A DNA stretch of 64,000 nucleotides from Agroathelia rolfsii (taxonomy: Eukaryota; Basidiomycota; Agaricomycetes; Amylocorticiales; Amylocorticiaceae). The stretch lies in assembly GCA_018343915.1 (NCBI GenBank), contig JABRWF010000001.1, forward strand, positions 310,001 to 374,000, given 5' to 3'. Shown piece by piece: positions 59,587 to 64,000 of this stretch. Under the pieces are notes generated by a model that did no database searches, was not told the origin of the DNA, and saw only the letters and a program-made list of their open reading frames with translations. A program made the position numbers and the translations under genes. Numbering within the stretch: position 1 is the first letter of the stretch; every line of letters begins with the position of its first letter.

Positions 59587-59779
59587 TGTTAGAATGGGCA
59601 ATCTATACCTTGATAGGAGTAATGGAGTTATAGTTATGTAGAGTGTGACTATAGTATATAGCTATGGATTTTTGTAGTAGTTACTTTATTCATTTGTCTG
59701 CATACTGCATCTAAGTATAAGGACAAGTATAATGCTATTATGCTTTTGATATAAATCTAGCTGGCTCACTTTTCTCACA
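59587..59779 (+). repeat. Repeat family B end block, strongly CpG-decayed
   Basis: TGTTAGAATGGGCAATCTATACCTTGATAGGAG... aligned with the 55808 copy shows almost every CG turned into TG or CA. It ends at CTCACTTTTCTCAC. Confidence 0.8.
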
Positions 59780-59799
59780 CTGGTGTCTATACTTATCCT

Positions 59800-59985
59800 A
59801 TGGGTTATAATCTATTGCAGTATTGTTCTATTGCTTATCTTTGTGGCTAGGATGGTTCTTGTGGCTCAATGTCTTTTGATAATAGGTATATGCTCATTCT
59901 AGGGTCATGATCTATTATAGTGTTGTCCCATTACTCATCTCTACAGCTGGGATAGTCCTATGACTCAATGCCTCTAAATAGTAAG
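59800..59985 (+). repeat. Degenerate tandem repeat, unit about 105 bp
   Basis: Two successive units share CATTCTAGGG/TATCCTATGG, then ATAATCTATT, TGTTCYATTRCTYATCT and GCTAGGAT/GCTGGGAT...GGCTCAATG/GACTCAATG. Confidence 0.6.
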
Positions 59986-60136
59986 TTACACAGCATAGTG
60001 GTGGATGTGTTTACTACTATTTTGTGTATGTTTGTTAGGTGGTGAATTTGACTATACTTATGCTAAGCCCTTGGGTAAATGAACAAAGAGGTAGAGTACA
60101 TCAGTACCCCCCTAATGGTATTACTAGTGTGTAAGT

Positions 60137-60137
60137 G

Positions 60138-60168
<31 letters not shown>
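60137..60168. repeat. (TA)n microsatellite
   Basis: An uninterrupted run of about 13-14 TA units inside GTGTATATGTATATATAT... Confidence 0.9.
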
Positions 60169-60169
60169 T

Positions 60170-60228
60170 ATTAAAAGATTGAATATTTACAGTCTTTATA
60201 TCTTTCCAATAATTCCAATGAATACTTC
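60170..60228 (+). repeat. Repeat D, upstream copy
   Basis: AAAGATTGAATATTTACAGTC then TTTATATCTTTCCAATAATTCC and AATGAATA recurs with one change at 63948-64000, where the window ends. The pair brackets 3.8 kb of repeats and may be the two ends of one larger element that continues beyond the window. Confidence 0.75.
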
Positions 60229-60270
60229 AAATAATCATCTAATATCATATTATACATAGATATTTATTTC

Positions 60271-61146
60271 TGTTAAGAGCTGTCTTTGTAGCTAGCTCAG
60301 GCAGTGCAGTGATGCTCCTGGAGCACTAGTTGCTAAGCAGCTCACTGCCAGATGGTAGCCCTGTGGGTTTGTGGAGTTGCCTCTTCAATATCTTAGGGCC
60401 TGTAGTAATATGGGTGGCACGGTAAGCAACCAGACATATAATAGGTTGAATGGGTGATCCAGTGAGATTGTGCATAGAGCAAAGAGACCAAGCTAGAGAT
60501 AAGAGACTAGATGAGATACTTGAGGATGCTCAAGTCCACAGGTTGACTGCTAGCTATGCAGTGGGTGTAGGGCTTGTTTAGGGCCAAACACACTTAATTT
60601 TCCAACTACTGTATCTACTACATCAAGTATAGTACTATATACTAAGTACAGTAGTTGAGAAAATGATAAATAAAGAAATAGAGGAAAACAGTAAAGACAA
60701 TAAAGATCCAATATGTACTACATGCTCTGGTAGTTATGCCACACTGTACATGAAGGTGGGAGTGCATTCCTTCAGAACCATTAGTGGTCTAATTGTTAAT
60801 TAGAGTATGATTATAGGGAAAGTCTAAGCATGATCTTCCAAGATAGGAAGGATCTACTAGTGTAGGTACATAGTAACTTTGGGGATTGACATTGAGAAGT
60901 TCAATTGGTATATGAGATGCTCTGATGGACGGAAGTACATCAATAATGGAGAAGAAGCATAAAGGATGGCTATGCATATAGCTCTAGAGAAATATCAGTG
61001 GACACATTGAAAATGCTTCTAATATATAGGGTATATAGCAACTTAGAAGGGAGGGTGTTGCTGGTGACTCCATTGTAGATGTTTGCAAGTATTGATATAT
61101 GTGATTAGGATGTTCAGTGGCTAGGTGCATTGATGGGTCATGACAG
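60271..61146 (-). mobile_element. Family-E LTR, copy 2, CpG-decayed
   Basis: Read on minus it starts TGTCATGACCCATCAATGCACC and ends GACAGCTCTTAACA (876 bp). It aligns throughout with 52800-54738 minus the nested insertion, but the CpGs of that copy are nearly all TpG/CpA here. No target-site duplication can be seen (ATTTC versus GTATC). Confidence 0.8.
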
Positions 61147-62085
61147 TATCCCCCTACTATATTCTAAGCCCTTGAAGGACTAGTTGAGACTTCAGATATA
61201 GGGGAAACACTATAGGCATATGGTTTGATGAACTAGAGGAGAGAAGAGTAAAAGTAAAAGTAAAAAAATTCAAGTGAAAAAGGATAGACATAATAGCACA
61301 AGAAATTGAAGTTAAAAGGGAAACCAGTGCAAAGGTGCATAGAAAGTGGAAAGTGAAAATAAAAGACAAAAGTTAAAATTCAATAAGAAAATGCACAAGG
61401 CATAGAGAAAGTAAAATAGATAGTAAAACAAAATTTGAAATTTTAAACAAGATAAATTATGCTAAGGTGCATAGAAGAAGTAAGGAAAATAGTGTAGAGC
61501 ACAATGAAAAGGTAAAAGACTACAAGAATGTAAAAATGAATTAAAAGAATATAACAAGAATCACAAAAAGATTGGGGTTCCTGGTGATGAAGGATGAAAA
61601 GCTGGGACTTGAAAGAATTAATGCGATGAATGGTAAAGTATAAGAAGTACAAGTAAAATGAAGAACATTGGGTTGCTTGGTGAGAGTGCATGTAAAAGTA
61701 ATTGTAAGAGGTTGGACAAGTGAAGGGAAATATTAACACATCAAAGATGTGGGAGAGAACAGCCAAATATGGCAAAGATTGCAAAAATGCAAACAATGTG
61801 AAAAAACAAAGGGAATATAACAAGGACACAGTGGGAAGAAAAATGTTGAAAAACAAACAAAATGAAAAGGTTAGAACATAACCTTTGATGGGTAAAGTAC
61901 CTAGCACTAAGGAAAAGATGTCAGGCTTGCTCCTGGGATGGGTAATATGCATGAAAAACTCTCAAAGGCTAAAGCACAAAGGTAACGGATGGTATGAAGA
62001 CTAGAAAGATGGGTGACAATACTAATGAGCATTGAAAGGCGGGTGATGATACTGGAAGGTGCTGGAGGCAAGTGATATACAGAAA
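61147..62085. other. Purine-rich, low-complexity stretch
   Basis: About 940 bp with a strong A/G bias on plus (runs such as GTAAAAGTAAAAGTAAAAAAATTC). A 169-codon minus-strand frame (61443-61952) is a product of this bias: it is Phe/Leu/Ser/Tyr-rich with no family features. It is probably a decayed retroelement interior. Confidence 0.45.
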
Positions 62086-62316
62086 TATCAAGGCTTATGT
62101 GCTTGACTTATCCAACAAATACAACCTGCTTGTAAGGTATGCAGATGGGCAGTAACACTGGGTTTTACATGTATAACTAGGTTAGATGTGTTTTAGAGAC
62201 CCATGTACTCCTATTGCTACCTCTTTGTAATAGTATAACTTAGCAACTACTTTGCTAAGCTTGTATTTGGTACTCCAGATGTAGTGTCTTCCTGTGTACT
62301 CACTTCGTGTCAAATA
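62086..62316 (+). repeat. Repeat family C, copy 2 (host site of the Tc1/mariner element)
   Basis: Homologous to 58462-58720; after the transposon the family-C sequence appears to resume only briefly (TAGTTACTG) before repeat D. Confidence 0.65.
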
Positions 62317-63937
62317 CACTGAGTGACAAAACTGTCTCAATGTTTGCATTTTTTACAACTTTTGATCTATATCTCCAGAAATAAAATACTTAAAATTATA
62401 CTAAAAATACTTCTATCAAGTATACCATATCTGCTTTAAATCGAGCCCTGGGTCATGTGATTTGGTCAATAAACCGTAGAGTTATGTATTATTCTTTCAA
62501 GGGGTATCATTGAGACAGTTTTGTTGCCACTTAATTGAAATATACTTTTTATAGTAAAACACAAGTTATACTATACTAATTATGTAAGCAGTGCCACCAC
62601 ACATTTAAATACCCCCTATTTAGTACAAATAAACACAAACAGCTCTTAAACTGCTACCACCATTATCTCTATACTACTATAAAACCTTTATCCAATCAAT
62701 AAGTTTTTGATGTTATCTGCTTGCTTAATAAACATCATTCTACTAGGGATATTGCTAAAGCTACTGGTGTATCCCATTCTTCTGTTAGCAGAATATGTTC
62801 TAAACACTGTCCCCACCTTTCTAAAAGCTTAGGAGGCCATCCCTCTAAGCTTTCCTCTACTGCTATATGCCATTCTATCCATCTTATTAGCTCTGGTCAG
62901 GCTGATACTGCTATGGATGTGACTAAAGCCCTTAAAAACACACTTGGGGAGTCTGTGTCTACCCAAACCATGTGTAGGAGACTAAGGGAGCAGGGCTTAA
63001 AGGCTGTAACCAAGAAAAAAAGTTCTAATCTCAAGCCTCATCATAAAAGGGCTAGATTAAACTTTGCTCTTGAGCACCAGCACTGGACTCTGGAGGACTG
63101 GAAGAGGGTGATCTGGTCTGATGAGACTAAGATCAATAGGATTGGGTCTGATGGAAGGAAATGGGTGTGGAAAAAGAAGGGAGAAGGGCTTAGTGATAGG
63201 TTGGTTCAGGGAACACAAAAGTTTAGTGGTGGAAACATTATGTTGTGGAGATGTTTTGGATGGGATAGGGCTGGATATGCAACCAGGATTATTGGGAAAA
63301 TGGACTTAGAAGTCTATGTGTCTATTTTAGAGGATGAACTCTAGGATAGTATGGAGTTATAGAGTAAAAATACTAATAATACTATATTTCAGCAGGATAA
63401 TAACCCTAAACATAAGAGCAAACTAGCCATGAAATGGTTTGAAAACCATGAATTGGAAGTTATAGAGTGGCCTGCTAACTCCCTAGACCTCAATCCTATT
63501 GAGCATCTATGGGATCACCTCAAAAGAAAGCTAGCAGACTATGATGAGCCTACATTATCACTTACTGGGCTTTAGGAGAGGATAAAGAAGGAGTAGGATG
63601 CTATTCCAGTATCTGTTTGTCAAAAGTTGATTGAGAGTATGCCTAGAAGGGTGGTAGAGGTAATAAAAGCAAAAGGAGGATATACTAGATACTAAATTTA
63701 ATAAAATTTGTATTTTGAAAATGTCAGCAACAAAACTGTCTTAATGATACCCCTTAAAAGAATAATACATAACTCTATGGTTTATTGACCAAATCACATG
63801 ACCCAGGGCTCGATTTAAAGCAGATATGGTATACTTGATAGGAGTATTTTTAGTATAATTTTAAGTATTTTATTTCTGGAGATATAGATCAAAAGTTGTA
63901 AAAAATGCAAACATTAAGACGGTTTTGTTACTCAGTG
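62317..63937 (+). mobile_element. Tc1/mariner-type DNA transposon, 1,621 bp, TA target duplication
   Basis: TA stands at 62315-62316 and 63938-63939. The ends CACTGAGTGACAAAACTG (left) and CACTGAGTAACAAAACCG (right, reverse complement) begin TIRs of about 220 bp (62317-62540 and 63715-63937) with only scattered mismatches. Each TIR starts with the motif ACAAAACYGTCTYAATG and ends with its inverse, so the element carries four copies. It encodes one decayed transposase. Confidence 0.92.
62703..63695 (+). pseudogene. Tc1/mariner transposase, DD34E, inactivated
   Basis: The frame encodes an HTH N-terminus (HSTRDIAKATGVSHSSVSRI) and a second DNA-binding part (LREQGLKAVTKKKSSNL). The catalytic core follows: first Asp in VIWSDETKINRIG, second Asp in FQQDNNPKHKSK, and Glu in NPIEHLWDHLKRKL, with 34 residues between the second Asp and the Glu. 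No ATG opens the frame. In-frame TAG stops occur at 63342-63344 and 63360-63362 and twice more near 63573 and 63594. The two downstream ones stand where Gln and Trp are expected (LQERIKKEW), consistent with C to T and G to A changes. The end is GGYTRY, TAA 63693-63695. Confidence 0.9.
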
Positions 63938-63947
63938 TAGTTACTGT

Positions 63948-64000
63948 TGAAAGATTGAATATTTACAGTCTTCATATCTTTCCAATAATTCCAATGAATA
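63948..64000 (+). repeat. Repeat D, downstream copy (cut by the window end)
   Basis: Same sequence as 60175-60228 apart from CTTYAT; continues off the window. Confidence 0.75.

Noticed and set aside
61443..61952. 169-codon minus-strand open frame
   Set aside because: It is a by-product of A/G-rich plus-strand sequence. The protein would be Phe/Leu/Ser/Tyr-rich low complexity, with no family motif, inside repeats.

Overview
The window is nuclear DNA of a filamentous basidiomycete, most likely an Agaricomycete; I cannot resolve the order. The signs are very dense 45-70 bp GT-AG introns with a few GC-AG ones, and encoded families typical of that group: a Tea1-like kelch protein, a reducing polyketide synthase (PKS) with a C-terminal thioesterase, a DUF6534-type seven-helix membrane protein and a CYP monooxygenase. 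Nearly every gene is split, so the CDS spans below include introns. Splice sites were assigned by eye from reading frame and family conservation.

Layout. 0-1.25 kb: 5' part of a kelch (Tea1-like) gene on the minus strand. 1.7-7.1 kb: two tandem adenylate-forming ligases, the first dead and the second apparently intact. 7.3 kb: a decayed piece of the RUVBL2 3' end. 8.1-8.9 kb: small dimeric alpha/beta-barrel protein. 10.4-12.7 kb: GMC / pyranose-oxidase-like flavoenzyme. 13.6 kb: remnant of a third ligase. 13.9-21.3 kb: housekeeping block of RUVBL2 (Reptin), an XPF-like meiotic protein candidate and mitochondrial ribosomal protein uL2m. 21.4 kb: stray kelch-gene fragment. 21.8-26.5 kb: an Fe(II)/2OG-type oxygenase and an alpha/beta-hydrolase lipase, divergently arranged.

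26.9-50 kb looks like a polyketide biosynthetic locus: an 8.5 kb PKS (KS-AT-DH-degenerate MT-degenerate ER-KR-ACP-TE), a DUF6534 membrane protein, a flavin-containing monooxygenase with an N-terminal SnoaL/NTF2-like domain, a P450 (with one suspicious splice donor) and a monocarboxylate-type MFS transporter. A plausible scheme is that the PKS makes an unsaturated chain, the FMO and P450 oxidise it and the MFS pump exports it. An inverted MFS fragment and a pair of direct repeats around the P450 show that the locus has been rearranged.

50.5-64 kb is a transposon graveyard with no cellular gene. It holds solo LTRs of three families, four of the six copies flanked by exact 5-bp target-site duplications (a fifth differs at one base) and some nested. 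It also holds copies of a repeat with long terminal inverted repeats, and a 1.6 kb Tc1/mariner element (DD34E) with about 220-bp TIRs whose transposase is broken by TAG stops. Many copies show CpG to TpG/CpA decay.
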